This document shows, piece after piece, positions 26,942 to 38,439 of a DNA stretch of 64,000 nucleotides. The position numbers and the translations under genes are program-made. Each line of letters begins with the position of its first letter. Position 1 is the first letter of the stretch. The stretch is from Proteromonas lacertae (Eukaryota > Sar > Bigyra > Opalinata > Proteromonadidae). The stretch covers positions 62,001 to 126,000 of the forward strand of contig NGBS01000002.1 in NCBI GenBank assembly GCA_002245135.1, written 5' to 3'. Under the pieces are notes generated by a model, which saw nothing but the letters and a program-made list of their open reading frames with translations, ran no database searches and had not been told where the DNA came from.

Positions 26942-28470
26942 ATGGAGACTTTAATAAATGAGACTAAAGAATCTTTAGAATCAGTTAACGTGGATTTAGA
27001 TTCTCACAAGAAAGCTCGCCAAGAAACAATAGATCGAGTTGTTCAAGCTAAATATATATTATCTTTATTAGAAGAACTAAAGAATCCTATACAAGAGTCA
27101 ACATGGGATGAAACAAAGGAGTTAGATGATTCACACAATTATGCTGTTAAATTTGTTGAAAAAGCCACAGAAGAAGCAAAAACAAAAATTCAAAATTCCA
27201 AGAATAAGGTATTCAAGTAATTATAATAGTTAGACTGTTTGGCAAATGTATAAGCATGCAAATGGTGATGTTTATTATAAGAACTCAGAAACAGGAGAAA
27301 CTCGTTGGGAGAAGCCAATAGGTTTTGATGAAAAACAAATAGAAACAGTTCCAGAAATATCAGTATCTAAAGATCAACCAGCATCAGTGATATTAGATTC
27401 ATTAGCTATAAAGCCATCCTATGTGAATAGCAATAGTAAATCATTAGAAATGTTAATATATTATTATGAAAGTATATTATTATATATATAATCTATTAAA
27501 TAGATGATTTTGGAACTGATGAACAATGGAAAGAGATTGTGCAGAATAATACAAACAAAATACTTAACACAATTTCATCGTATTTATTACCAGAGAATTC
27601 AATAGAACAACAGTATTATGCATTTAAAATATTATGTTCATTCTGTATATATAATATAATAATAATAATAATAATAATTAATAGCAATGTATGTTGACAA
27701 TTTCTTCAAAGTGTTATATGATTTAATTAATGGTGATGTGAATGTATGGGAATGTTTTAAGAGTTTTATTGAACAAGTAATGTTACTGGATGATTTAAAA
27801 GATTATATAAATTGGAGTTTTGTATTTATTAAACAATATGTTATTGCAAATCATGATGTTAATAGTATTTATAATAATAATAATTATTATTATTTATATA
27901 GCTTTACCAAACACTGATATTATAAAACAAATTTATTCGTTATTATGTAATGTTGATTCTAAATATTCCAACATAATAATCAATACTTTAGGTCAACTAC
28001 AAATATATTATATTGGGGAAAAAAATCCAATGATTTCTGAATTAACAAGTGATTTAGAATTCACTGCTAATTGGTGAATTGTTATTACATTTTATTAATG
28101 AATATAGATATCCTTATACTGATGCTGATCAATGTTTTAATGTATTGAAATGGATTAATAATATACTGAACAACCATATTACTGCTAATATATTTTATGC
28201 TAATGATATTAATGTGTTTATTGATATGATTTTATCAGAATTGAGAAATTTACCACCTGATGATATAGTATATTTTTTTATGTTTACTTTGTTATGTAGT
28301 TTGTCGAGTTGTATGTTAATATCTTGTACAATATTATGATTAATACCAAATATATGGAATATAAATACAAGTTGAATGTAATTATAGTCACAGTGGATGG
28401 TATAAAAAATGAAGGGTGTAATATTAATTCTCAATCTTGGATAAACAAGATATTGGAAATCAAACCATGA
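26942..28470 (+). CDS. WW-domain protein with SPIN90/Ldb17 (DUF2013-type) domain
   Basis: Six exons separated by introns of 25, 32, 40, 37 and 32 nt; the joined frame is about 453 codons once one base is skipped at 28075 (TGG TGA). Residues 1-90 are helical. A WW domain follows across the first intron (VWQMYKHANGDVYYKN then GETRWEKP). The C-terminal region has FYANDINVFIDMILSELRNL and PPDD then FVELYVNILYNIM, matching the signature of the NCKIPSD/SPIN90 and yeast Ldb17 family, which binds Arp2/3 and regulates actin at endocytic sites. Metazoan SPIN90 uses an SH3 domain at its N-terminus, so the WW here would be a different module. The frame break at 28075 cannot be removed by any nearby GT-AG intron. 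Confidence 0.7.
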
Positions 28471-28631
28471 TGCTTTAATTGATTTAGAAAATAATATACT
28501 TTTACTTCTACCATGTTTTTTGTTGAAATGACAAAATGAGATAGGCTTGATTCAACAGCTTGTGAGAAATGACAAACCGATATCAAATTTTAATTATTCT
28601 TTATATATCTTTATAATTAATATATTTTATT

Positions 28632-29920
28632 ATGAATTTTTCGCTGCTTGGTATATTTTATTAAATATATTGCAGATGTATCGGAATTTGACCCTCCAGA
28701 CAGTATCATCGAGGTATTTGGAGAGAAGGATTCTCTTTATACAGTAGTAGAATACAATTTTGATGGTATGTTTTTTGCCGCAGGAACTACAAAAGGAACT
28801 GTTGAACTGTGGAATACTTTGTGTTTGTCCTGTATTAATAGTATTCCTTGTTATTCAACATGGATATCAGCATTAGCGTATAAAATATACTGAATATTGA
28901 AATAAATAGATGGAGAACGAATGATATTTTAATTACTGGAAGTAATAATGGTGATATTGATGTATGGAACTTATTAACCAATACATCAATCTATCACTTG
29001 AGTTATACAGCAATTCCAGTAAGTATTGCAGTTAATCCAATCACACAAGCTTTAATCTTAGTTGAATACAGTGACCGCCACACAGAATTAATCAGTTATA
29101 CATTCTACCAGTAACAAAGAGCTATATAAAAGTACAAAAGAAAATACTGAAGCTGTAATATATGGATCATTTTTGAATAATGGGAATATTATCTTGGTAG
29201 TAGATAATAACGACTTTATTTTCTATGATCCAACAGGTGAATATATTAGTAGATATGTATCTTCACCCTCCACGCCATCCCCTTCAATGAGTCCTAATGA
29301 TAGTAGAATTACTCAACAACAGTCTAAAGTTTTAACTGCGAACTATGTCTATTAACAATCAATATTTAATTACTTTGTGTAGTGAAAATCATCATGTTAT
29401 TAAGTTGTATAATATAACCAATTTTGATCATGTGAAATTAGTTAGTAAATTTAGTCCTGAAAATAGATCCGTTTTTGATAGAATATCTCTTAGTCCTACT
29501 AGTGAATATATCATAGCTCGTATATATATATATATATAATATATTTTTTTATTTGATTAGAGACTAAAGATGGTTCTAATTGTCATATTTATAATCGTAA
29601 TGGTGAATTGATTCATATTATACCAGTAGATTATAAAGTTGCTTATTTTTCTGTATATTGATATGTTTTTATTTTTCATTTAGTGGCATTTCAATCGATC
29701 TTTCATATTATCTACCAACAGAGAAGGTAAACTATTGTTATGGGGACACAAAGAACCTCATAATGATTGGAGCTCTTTTCCTCCGTCATTTAACCCAATC
29801 ATTGAGAATGTAGTTGGTGATGAAGTGATCGTTAAGCCAATGTCTGAAAATGAGCCTGTTCGTATAGAAAATAGAAAATTTACTCCACCTACTGCCTATT
29901 TATTATTAAATCCTGAATAA
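28632..29920 (+). CDS. RbBP5/Swd1-like WD-repeat subunit of COMPASS
   Basis: The start MNFSLLD resembles the MNLELLE start of RbBP5. Introns of 25, 32, 22, 41 and 31 nt join six exons into a 378-residue WD protein; the sum is exactly divisible by three only with the 22-nt intron at about 29114 and a one-base skip at 29353 (TAT TAA). WD blades are visible (FDGMFFAAGTTKGTVELW, ILITGSNNGDIDVWNLL, FILSTNREGKLLLWG). The C-terminus NDWSSFPPSFNPIIENV matches the RbBP5 tail NWSAFAPDFKELDENV. In other eukaryotes this subunit supports histone H3K4 methylation by Set1/MLL complexes. No intron can explain the break at 29353, because the +1 frame has a stop just upstream. Confidence 0.75.
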
Positions 29921-30042
29921 AAGTTATTTATTATTGTTATGATAATAGTAAGTGAGTGAATAATTATTGTTACATTATTTTTCTGTTGTTTTTTGAGTTA
30001 AATAAAAACAAATAATTCATTTTTAAGTCGTATTATTGTATA

Positions 30043-30618
30043 TTAAAAGTAATTCATATCAACACCATATCGTTTTGTAACACTACACCAAAAGAACGGC
30101 AAATGAGGTTGAACAAATGTGAATACCAAGAATAGTATTTCAGCTAAAATAACTGCAAATAAACATGCATATGCATGAACTTTGTTAATTTTACTAGTAT
30201 AACCTTCATAACTCAAATACATAGCATAACTCATTGAAAAAAAAGCAAGGCAAATATCTACAATTAGCAAACTCTTTCCATATATTCCAGTATATGTATA
30301 AAAGAAAGCATACATAAATAACAATCCATATGCCATTGAATATGACTTTATGAACATAAACTGTTTAAAATCTTTTGGTTTCATGTAATAGTACTCAATA
30401 ACGATCCAACAAATCAAAGGATTCAATATAATTTTGCCATGTTCCCATACTGATTCATTAATTGGGAAGAACATTCCAATAATGAAGAATGGACCTGTAA
30501 AATCCCAAACAAAGTGCCAAATACAGGATATTATTGTTAATATAAAAATGGATATGATAAGAAATCTTTTATACTTTAATATATCAAATTCCTTTTCCTC
30601 TTCAATTAGCATCTGCAT
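30043..30618 (-). CDS. DUF6512-family multi-pass membrane protein
   Basis: An intronless frame of 191 codons from the first ATG (an upstream exon is possible, because TTTTTAG precedes the region). It has about six hydrophobic segments and the motif FFPINESVWEHGK following HFVWDFTGPFFIIG, then LFTFVQ-like and PHLPFF near the C-terminus. These match the DUF6512 family, which I know mainly from Firmicutes and other bacteria (NESxWEH and PPHLPIF motifs). Function is unknown. It faces the thioredoxin gene with 110 bp between starts and is convergent with the RbBP5 gene. Possible bacterial acquisition; codon use looks like its neighbours. Confidence 0.65.
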   Translation of the reverse strand: MQMLIEEEKEFDILKYKRFLIISIFILTIISCIWHFVWDFTGPFFIIGMFFPINESVWEHGKIILNPLICWIVIEYYYMKPKDFKQFMFIKSYSMAYGLLFMYAFFYTYTGIYGKSLLIVDICLAFFSMSYAMYLSYEGYTSKINKVHAYACLFAVILAEILFLVFTFVQPHLPFFWCSVTKRYGVDMNYF

Positions 30619-30728
30619 GCACGTGTCTAAAAACAATGATATAGTGTTTGACTAAAGCTTGTTCTTATTTGGCTTGAGAATACCGTTTCTTTTCTTGTTT
30701 TTAAAATCGATTTTTAGAGACTTATAAA

Positions 30729-31140
30729 ATGTCTGGAAAGTCAAAGTATTGTTTTTCATAATAGTTTCAATAGGTTAGATACTTTAGTTGTACCAGTTAC
30801 TACAGAAGAAGATTTTAAGAGATTATTAACCGATGGTGATAAAGTATTTGTTGTTGATGTGTATAGAGATTGGTGTGGACCATGTAGTACAATGAAAGCT
30901 AATATTGATAAAATTTATATCGATACAGAAGAATGTGAAGAAAGAGTAAATTTTGGATCTGTAAACTATGACAAAAATCCAGAATTAGTTGAGCAATGGG
31001 TAACAGAGTTATCTTGCAAACCAATGTTTTTAATTTTTAAAAAGGGTGATTTAAGAATGAAAATTGAAGGATGTGATGCTCCAACATTTATTAATACAGT
31101 AAAAGGTTTAATGCCAGATTTAAAAATTACAGACCCATAA
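30729..31140 (+). CDS. Thioredoxin-domain protein
   Basis: A 28-nt intron after MSGKSK joins the first exon to a single thioredoxin fold of about 127 residues total. The active site is WCGPC within VYRDWCGPCSTMK, and the cis-Pro region is CKPMFLIFKKG. The intact CxxC indicates a working dithiol oxidoreductase. There is no targeting signal that I can see. It differs from a minimal cytosolic thioredoxin in a longer central loop (about residues 60-80, EECEERVNF), resembling the thioredoxin domain of the NME8/TXNDC-type axonemal proteins, but this link is weak. Confidence 0.8.
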
Positions 31141-31271
31141 ATAACGAAATAATTTATATATTTTTATTGTTATTTGTATGATAAATATACAACAGTAATA
31201 CTAAAATAACATAAGTATAAAATAACACTCAAAAAACAATTACTATTTATATATATTAAAAAATACTGATT

Positions 31272-33197
31272 CTACTGAGTTGGACGACTTGTTTTTGAGT
31301 ATGATTTAGTCTGTGTTGGTCTTTTTATTTTAGACGGAGTAATTGTAGTAGAAGCAGGAGCCTTCTTGCCTTGTGGATTATTAATACTACCATTACTATT
31401 ACTGTTACTAACTTCAACTGCTCTTAAAGCATTCAATGCATTTAATTCATTATTCATATCATCTTCAGTGTAAGGCAATAGAGTATCATCATCATCATTA
31501 CTCCATAATTGATTATTAGCTCTCTTCCACCATGTATCAGTTAATTGATCTTTATAATCAACATATTTCTTAGATATTCTCTTTTTGGTTGTTTTTGTTT
31601 TTACATGATTACCAGCTTCATCATAAGATGAATCGGAGGAGGATTTTTGTATGAAATTACCAACATTTTCATCATCATCATCATCTTCATCATCATTCTC
31701 ATCCTCTTCGTATTCTTCATTTTCTTCATCTCCATCATCATCATTATTATCTTCATCTGAGAAACAAGGATCATCAATTATACCTACATCATCTTCTAAA
31801 TCATTACTTTTACCTATTGGAGATGGTTCTGATTGAATTGGTATTCTTTTTCTTTGTAACATTTGTTGTTGTTGTTGTGGTGGTTGTTGTTGTTTTTTCC
31901 CACTATTTGGTTCAGAATGTGAGATTGAATGTAATATTTGTGTGTCTATTAACATACTGGAACCTTCATCGTTATATGTGCTATCATCAATTATTCCAAT
32001 ATCATCTGAAGTTACGATTTCTCTTTTCTTATGTTGTGGTATTTGTTGTTGTTGTTGTTGTTGAATTATATTATCTTTCTTTGGTGTTGCTGTTGTAGGT
32101 AAATCATTGATTTCTATCTTTGGATTTAAATAAAAGGGTATTTCAGTATCACTAGTATCTGCATATATATTTGAAGTATCTTGAATTGGCTTTGATCTTA
32201 TTAACTCAGGAGGAATTGGCTTTAAATCGTCATCTGATGATAATTCAGGTGGAACAACATCTACATTTATTTCCTTACTCCTTTTCACTTTTCTTTTAAT
32301 TATCTTCTTTATTACCACTGGTTTATTAGTTGGTTTTGTTTCACTGTCTGTAGGTGAATTTGTTAATATTGATAGTTCATTTATTACTCCTGTTAAGGAA
32401 AATGAATGATTTGGAACTACTGTAACATTACCAGGATTTGTGTTTTTATATTTACTGGATGAATTGAATATTTGTGCAGGTACATCGACTGCTACATAAT
32501 TTTCATTTAATACATCATATTGTTCAGTTAATTGTGAAGGAATCGGTTTTATTGAAGAGGAGGAAGAGTTTTTGTTTATTATTTCTATATTCTTATTATT
32601 TACAATTGATAATGAGTGTTTGACTATTGAAGCACGATGATGTGAATGTGTATGTTTATGATGTGAAGAACTTGTTGATGTATTTAACAGATCACTTTTT
32701 TGTAAAGATGCTGTTTCTATTTTACCATAAACAGTTTGAACTTGGAGTGAATATGTCTTTAATATATCTTCTAAATTTATTTCTTTATTTTCTTCTATTG
32801 ATGTTTCTGTGTTTTTGCTACAACATCCACCTTTTGTAACGACAATAGAAGCTATATATAAAAGAGATTATAAAACTGGAAGAATTTATACTTGGTTGAT
32901 ATATAAAATATGTTAAAGCAGATGATAATGTGTTTAGTTCATCATTGAATAGACTAACAATTTCATTGTGTTGAGTAAAGCGCAAAAGTTGTGATTTCAT
33001 ATATCCTAAACCTATACATCTATTTATGACAAGTAGAGCTATTCCATGATATGAATCAATTTCATACCTTGAATAAAATGTTCTTCAGATTTATAAACTG
33101 TCGAATGTTGTGAATAGTCTGATACATGTCTCCACAGATTTTCATTTGAATCGAATTCTTTTTCGCAAAATGGATGAAAACATTTTGCTTCAGACAT
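31272..33197 (-). CDS. C2H2-like zinc finger, acidic low-complexity protein
   Basis: Three exons with introns of 29 nt (about 33.04 kb) and about 40 nt (about 32.87 kb). The N-terminus has CFHPFC then LWRHVSDYSQH, spacing C-x4-C-x12-H-x6-H, a C2H2-like finger. After about 90 residues the protein becomes Ser/Gln rich, with KKTIKRK-type basic patches and a strongly acidic D/E run around 31.66-31.76 kb. The C-terminal region (KKYVDYKDQLTDTWWKRAN) looks conserved-type but I do not recognise it. The composition suggests a nuclear protein. Confidence 0.6.
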
Positions 33198-33341
33198 CCT
33201 GGAATAACAATCGAAAAATTTAAAATAGTGTGTAAATTACATAAAACTTGTCAACTTACTGTAAATTACATTATTTTCGTTTCAGCTTTTTTGTTTTTAT
33301 CAATATCTTCTGATTTTTAACAATTAAACTATCAGTAATAT

Positions 33342-36113
33342 ATGGCCTTTGTATTTAAAGGTGAACTGGTCTCAGAACGACCTCAAACTACACAAACAAT
33401 AGTATTTATTTTTCTTTTACTTTTTAGAGTGGAAAAGCTACTCCGTCTACTAGACCATCTACTACAAAAGAAAGAAAATCATTATTTAAAAACACTGGAC
33501 ATCAAAGTAAACCTCAATCACCAGCAAACTCACAGACAACTGTAGCTAGAGGTGTATCTCCTTTTCCAATATTCAGATTACCTAAAATCACAACGCAAAT
33601 TGTCAATAATAAAATACCAACTGATGATGCAGTATTATGTGAAATAAAGAAGAAAGAAGCAGAAAATTCAATGAAATTTTATATGAGAGATGCTCTGGAT
33701 ATAACAAATGAAGAATTCATGGCTTTAGAAATGGAATTTGAAGAAACAAATCCAAAACAAGTGAAAAAAGAATTTCTCAATAATCATTCATCTTCCTATG
33801 CCTAATTTACCTCCATTATCAAATTCAATGAATTATTCTAATAGAAGTTCACACACTCCACAGACCTTTAGAAAAACCCAAACATTAAAATCGTCATTAC
33901 ATCAATCTACTCGAAATGCTGAATTTCATAAAGACCAATTGCTACGTAATTATATAGATTCAAAATCATTATGTACATCCCAATTAGCAAAGAAGAATCT
34001 TCATATAAAAAGAGCTAGGCAGTATTTATTACAATTATCCGTTCAACACTTGGAGAAATGTGTTAATAAACATTATATGGGATTGAGAAATGAATATTTT
34101 TACGATTGGAGAGATACAATATTGTATGAAAAAGAACACCAAAAAAGATTGGAGTTTTTAAAAATGAAAGCAATTACACGATTAGAGTTAATCGCAATAT
34201 CATATTTTCATCGTTTAATTAAATTCTATTATAGAAAGTGGTATGAGACAATACAATATCAGATTAATTATGATAAACATATCCAACAAATGAGAGCTGC
34301 AATAATTATTCAAACATGTTATAGAGGTTATTCAGCAAGACAGAAAGTATATGCAATGAAACATCAGAACTATTTAACAACTAGAAAGAATGGAGCTATC
34401 AAAATACAAGTATATTATTATTATTATTTATTTATTTATTTATTAGACTGCATGGAGAGGTTATTATGCTAGAAAATACAAAGAGAAATTGATGTTAGAA
34501 ATATTCATGAAGAAATGTGCTATAGTAATACAATGTGCAATAAGACAACATTTATCTGTAAAGAATCTTGAAGAGAGAAGATTAAAGAGATTTACTGAAG
34601 AATGTGCTATAATAATACAAAGCCAATTCAGGTGTTATTTAGCTATGCAGAAACTGGCAAAACAGAGATTAGATAATTATATAAATTATTGTGTATTATT
34701 AATACAATCAATATGGAGAGGTCATATGGCAAGAAAACAGTGTAGAAAGATAAGAATAAAGAGAAATAAGAATGTTAGTGCTACTTTAATACAGAAAATA
34801 TTCAGAGGCTTGGTGGCTCGAAGAAAATATGAAGTATTAAAGAGTCAACATAGAAAATTAGTATATATATATATATATGTGTGTGTGTGTTTATATAATA
34901 TTTTAATAGGAAAAACTACAGCAAGAATGTGCATTAAAGATACAAGTGTGTTATAGAAGTCATAAGAGTAGAATTGTATTAGCATTAAAGAAGAAAGCTT
35001 TAGAAAGAATAGAAAAATTAGAAAATCAAAGTGCTACAAAGATACAAGCCTGTTATCGTGGTTATAAAGGCAGAGAAAGAGCAAAGAAGGTAAGAATTGA
35101 TCGATTAAAGCATATGGTAAATATGGCTAAAGAATGGTTGGAATTATGGGATGATCATGCACATAGATATTACTTTAGAAATATAAAAACAGAGGAAATA
35201 TTATGGGAACCTCCTCCAGATGGATTTACTAATCGTAAGAAGAAATTGGTACTGAAAAATGGTGATATTATTGATGAACCTGATTTTGTAGATAAGAGGA
35301 AAGAATTACATGTAAAAAAGTGTGTTGAATGTCTTACAAATGATGCTACAAGAGATTGTGTTGATGTATTTATTATATATATATATATATAGTGTGATGA
35401 TGAATGCTATTGTGATACTTGCTTCATTAAATGTCATAAAGAGACAAATAAAGAAAATCATAAATATCATACAGTTAATCCAATGAAATGTGTTGAATGT
35501 GATACAAAATATGCAAGGAAGTATTGTTTAGATGTATTTATTAATTATTTTATATATTATGAATAGTGTGAAGATGGCTATTGTGATAGTTGTTACAAAT
35601 TTATTCATGCCAAAGGTAAGAAATCAAATCACAAATGGGTATTACCTGGTGAAGATACTCCTAAAGTTGATAAAACACTTTGCCCAGATAATGATGGTAA
35701 GAAAGATAATGATTATATTGAAAGAAGAAATACAGTTGAAGATGTACCATTCCAAACAGCAGGTTATTATGAAACAACCAAACCATTTTATGATACAAAG
35801 TCTCAAGATAGTAAGTTAAATGATAATAAGAGTGTTGGTGTTGATGATGATGATATAAACAATTGGACTGAAATGTTTGATGAGAATAGTGGATGTAAGT
35901 ATTGGGTAAATAATACAACAGGTCAAAGCCAGTGGGATTCTCCATTTAAAGATCCAACGAGGAGTACTAGTAGGTAGTAGATCACATCCAATAACCGCTC
36001 CACCAAGTGGAATTCCTTCTTATAAACAATCTAAAGCTTCATCCATTAGAACATCAGGTATTTCTACTCCTAAAAACAAAGGTATTGCCACTCCTAAAAT
36101 GAAGAATTTCTAA
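33342..36113 (+). CDS. IQ-motif, WW and B-box zinc-finger protein
   Basis: Introns of 26, 37, 49, 27 and 33 nt join the exons; with one base skipped at 33803 (GCC TAA) and one at 35975 (AGG TAG) the whole is 865 codons. Eight IQ motifs run from about 34.29 to 35.07 kb (for example AAIIIQTCYRGYSAR, VLLIQSIWRGHMARK, ATKIQACYRGYKGR), expected to bind calmodulin or centrin. Then come a WW domain (WDDHAHRYYF, ILWEPPP), two B-box-like Cys/His clusters (about 35.32-35.63 kb, each containing CV/LDCxxxxYCDxC), and a second WW (CKYWVNNTTGQSQWDSP). The tail is Ser/Pro/Lys rich. No family with this exact order is known to me; a cytoskeletal or axonemal scaffold is likely. Confidence 0.75.
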
Positions 36114-36516
36114 CTAATAATAATTAAATTATATATTTATGTTGTTAAATTAATATGTTTTTGTTAAAAAATTTTAAAGAATAAATGTTAATAATAAATT
36201 AAAAATTGTGTGAATTCTTATGTATAATGAAGTTGATAAAGTAATTTTTAATAATGATTATATATAAATAATAATATTTGCATGAGTTTTAGATAATATA
36301 AGAAGTTTGAAGTAGATCATTTTATTAATTCGAATATTCTTTGTTATATCACTCACCAACGATGAGTTTCTTCTTTATTTAAGTTAATTTATGAATAAAA
36401 AAAAAGATTTAAAAACATTAAAAGTTACCAAATTTATTCCTTTGAACAATTATTGGGTAAATTTATTCTTGATAATTCTTTTTATTTCTTTTTATTCATC
36501 ACATCATTTTAAATCA
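36114..36516. other. Intergenic, AT-rich, no gene seen
   Basis: About 400 bp between the IQ/WW gene and the GST gene. It is very AT rich. An ATG at 36391 is in frame with the GST but would add an unrelated hydrophobic leader; I see no RNA gene or repeat in this stretch. Confidence 0.5.
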
Positions 36517-37171
36517 ATGACAGACTTTGTTTTTACTTATTTCCCTATTAAAGGTCGAGGTGAAGCGGATAGAATCATCTTGGAACTCGCTGGAGCAAAT
36601 TACAAAGAAATAACTGTAACAATTGCAAAGTGGAGTGAAGAGAAAAAGAAATTACTATCTGCATGGTGAATTACCTTTTGGACAAATACCTTTATTAAAG
36701 CATAAAGGTCATTTAATGGCTCAAAGTATGACAATTCTTAGATACTTGGGCAGACTGTATATTTTACGCTGTATATTTTATAGATTCAACTATTATGGAG
36801 AAAATGCTGATGATGAAACTACAATTGATATGTTAGTTGATGGTGCTCTTGATTTGAGAGAAGCATTTTTCAAAGTTGTGTTTGCTCCTTTAGCTGATAG
36901 AGTTGCTATTGAAAAGAAATTTATTGAAGAATCACTTCCTGCATGGATAGGATATTTTGAGAAATTAAAGTTGAAGAATCCTGGTAATTTCTTTGTTGGA
37001 AAGAAGTTATCCATTGCTGATATTGCTATATTTGATTCTTTGACAAATATTGACATGATGAGAAAAGGTATTGTGAGAAAAAATGAAACATTAAAGAATT
37101 TCTTATATGCTTTTGAATCACAGCCTAAATATGCTGAATATCGTAAATCTAAAAGATATCACGCCAACTAG
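36517..37171 (+). CDS. Glutathione S-transferase, sigma/prostaglandin-D-synthase type
   Basis: About 208 residues from ATG 36517, with one 27-nt intron (about 36758-36784) and one base skipped at 36667 (TGG TGA). The N-terminal thioredoxin-like domain has FTYFPIKGRGEADRIILEL, with the catalytic Tyr of sigma-type GSTs in position, then ELPFGQIPLL (cis-Pro loop) and QSMTILRYLGR (the glutathione-binding SMTI motif). The C-terminal helical domain has KKLSIADIAIFD (the N-capping/hydrophobic staple motif). Start: the ATG gives the canonical short N-terminus before the first strand. Role: glutathione conjugation or prostaglandin-type isomerisation in the cytosol. Confidence 0.8.
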
Positions 37172-37306
37172 CTCTCTTCTATTAAATCTAATAAGATTTT
37201 GCGTTAATAATTATTTTGTTTGTTAGATCCATTTTATAGCAATAGTGTACAATAATAATACAGAGAAAAATAATAGAAATAATAAAAATAAATAGAAATA
37301 AAATTG

Positions 37307-37312
37307 AAAAAT
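37307..37312 (-). terminator. Pol III T-run terminator of tRNA-Lys
   Basis: A run of T residues on the transcribed strand begins 3-4 nt after the tRNA 3' end, the usual RNA polymerase III stop. Confidence 0.7.
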
Positions 37313-37314
37313 AA

Positions 37315-37387
37315 CGCTCGCTAGGGGACTCGAACCCCCGACCACTGGCTTAAAAGGCCAGCGCTCTACCGACTGAGCTAAACGAGC
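37315..37387 (-). tRNA. tRNA-Lys (UUU)
   Basis: On the minus strand a 73-nt cloverleaf begins GCTCGTT and ends AGCGAGC plus G as discriminator; the acceptor arms pair over seven positions with one G-U. The D arm is TAGCTCAGTCGGTAGAGC (A box), the anticodon stem is CTGGC/GCCAG with loop CTTTTAA (anticodon TTT), and the T arm is GGGGGTTCGAGTCCCC (B box). There is no intron and no encoded CCA. A T run (37308-37312 on the complement) follows as the pol III terminator. Confidence 0.97.
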
Positions 37388-37555
37388 TCTGAAATATTAA
37401 ATAAATTAGTACATATAAAACATAAATTTGATTTAGTCATCTTTACTGTTAACCTATTGATGTCTAAATATTTACTTTACCTTCACTGTATTGTAACTAT
37501 CAAAAACACAAGAAATAAACAATAAAATCTAATAAATACAAAAATGTTAAAAATA

Positions 37556-38394
37556 TTACTTCTTCTTAGGTTTTGCTGCTGTAGCTGCTTTTGCAGGACT
37601 GGCTGCTGTTGCTTTTGCTCCTTTTCCTGCTGTTGTAGCTGCTGGAGATGCCGCTGTAGTAGTTGCTGCTGCTTTACCTCCTTTACCACCTTTTCCAGGA
37701 GGTGCAGCTGTTGCAGGAGTGGTTGCAGCCTTTGGATCAGTGAGTTTCTTATATTTAGCGATGGTTCTTTTTAACTATACCTACTGTCATCTTACAAAAC
37801 TTATCTACAGGATCAATATTATCTGGTAATTCTAAATCTTTAGTTCTAATATGTTGACCAATCTTAAATCCTGTCATATCACACATTATATACTCTGGAA
37901 TATAATCACCATATGCGTAACACTCTAAATAACGATGAATGTTATAAATATAACCATATTGTCTTATATCGTCACTCTTTTCTAAATTATAATAACGAAT
38001 TGGAATCCAAACCCTTGAACCTTTTTCTGGATCATGTCGAAGAAAATTTACTGAGAGAGGAATTTCTGTAACTACATAAGGATAGAAACATAAAATAAAT
38101 ACCTGGATCACAACATAAATCACGTGGTAATGCCATTTCTTTCTTATTATCTATCATAACATCAAACAAGGTACACTCTAAATTGATTGGATATCTATTA
38201 AAATATCTAATCATTTCATTTTGAGGCATCGCAATATTAACAGGAGATTGATTACATCCATATAGAATGCCAGGTATTGCGCCTCCACTTCTTAGCACCT
38301 TTGCATAGTTCTTACCTGCTCTTGCTCTTTTCCACACTGGAATTATTGGTCTCAAATGCAGTTTATCAAATACTTTGAGAGGAGAGAGATTCAT
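37556..38394 (-). CDS. Mitochondrial-type ribosomal protein bL25 with Ala/Lys tail
   Basis: About 268 residues with a 31-nt intron (about 38071-38101) and one base skipped at 37757 (CGC TAA), or alternatively a 37-nt intron there. The N-terminal domain has RSGGAIPGILYG, the L25 signature, after a basic leader suited to mitochondrial import. The C-terminal TL5/CTC-type domain includes EIPLSVNFLRHDP and LELPDNIDPVDKFCKMTVGI. A ~60-residue Ala/Lys/Thr/Gly tail ending PKKK is added after the conserved part. bL25 binds 5S rRNA in bacterial and mitochondrial-type ribosomes. It shares a 45-bp divergent promoter region with TCF25. Confidence 0.75.
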
Positions 38395-38439
38395 TTTATA
38401 AAAACTGGCTTGATAGGTTTGTTAACATAAATTGTCATT

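Noticed and set aside
35661-35945. Minus-strand ORF in the IQ/WW gene
   Set aside because: His/Tyr-rich complement of the real exon, which carries the second WW domain.
36391-36516. Longer GST N-terminus starting at 36391
   Set aside because: It would add a Lys-rich then hydrophobic leader not seen in the family; the ATG at 36517 gives the usual start.
28075-36669. Reassigned stop codons (read-through) to explain the frame breaks
   Set aside because: The downstream homology lies in a different frame from the upstream part, so reading the stop as an amino acid would not restore it. TAA, TAG and TGA all end other genes normally.
37544-37774. Cys-rich plus-strand ORF
   Set aside because: It is the complement of the Ala/Lys-rich bL25 tail (GCA/GCT codons read as Cys/Ser).
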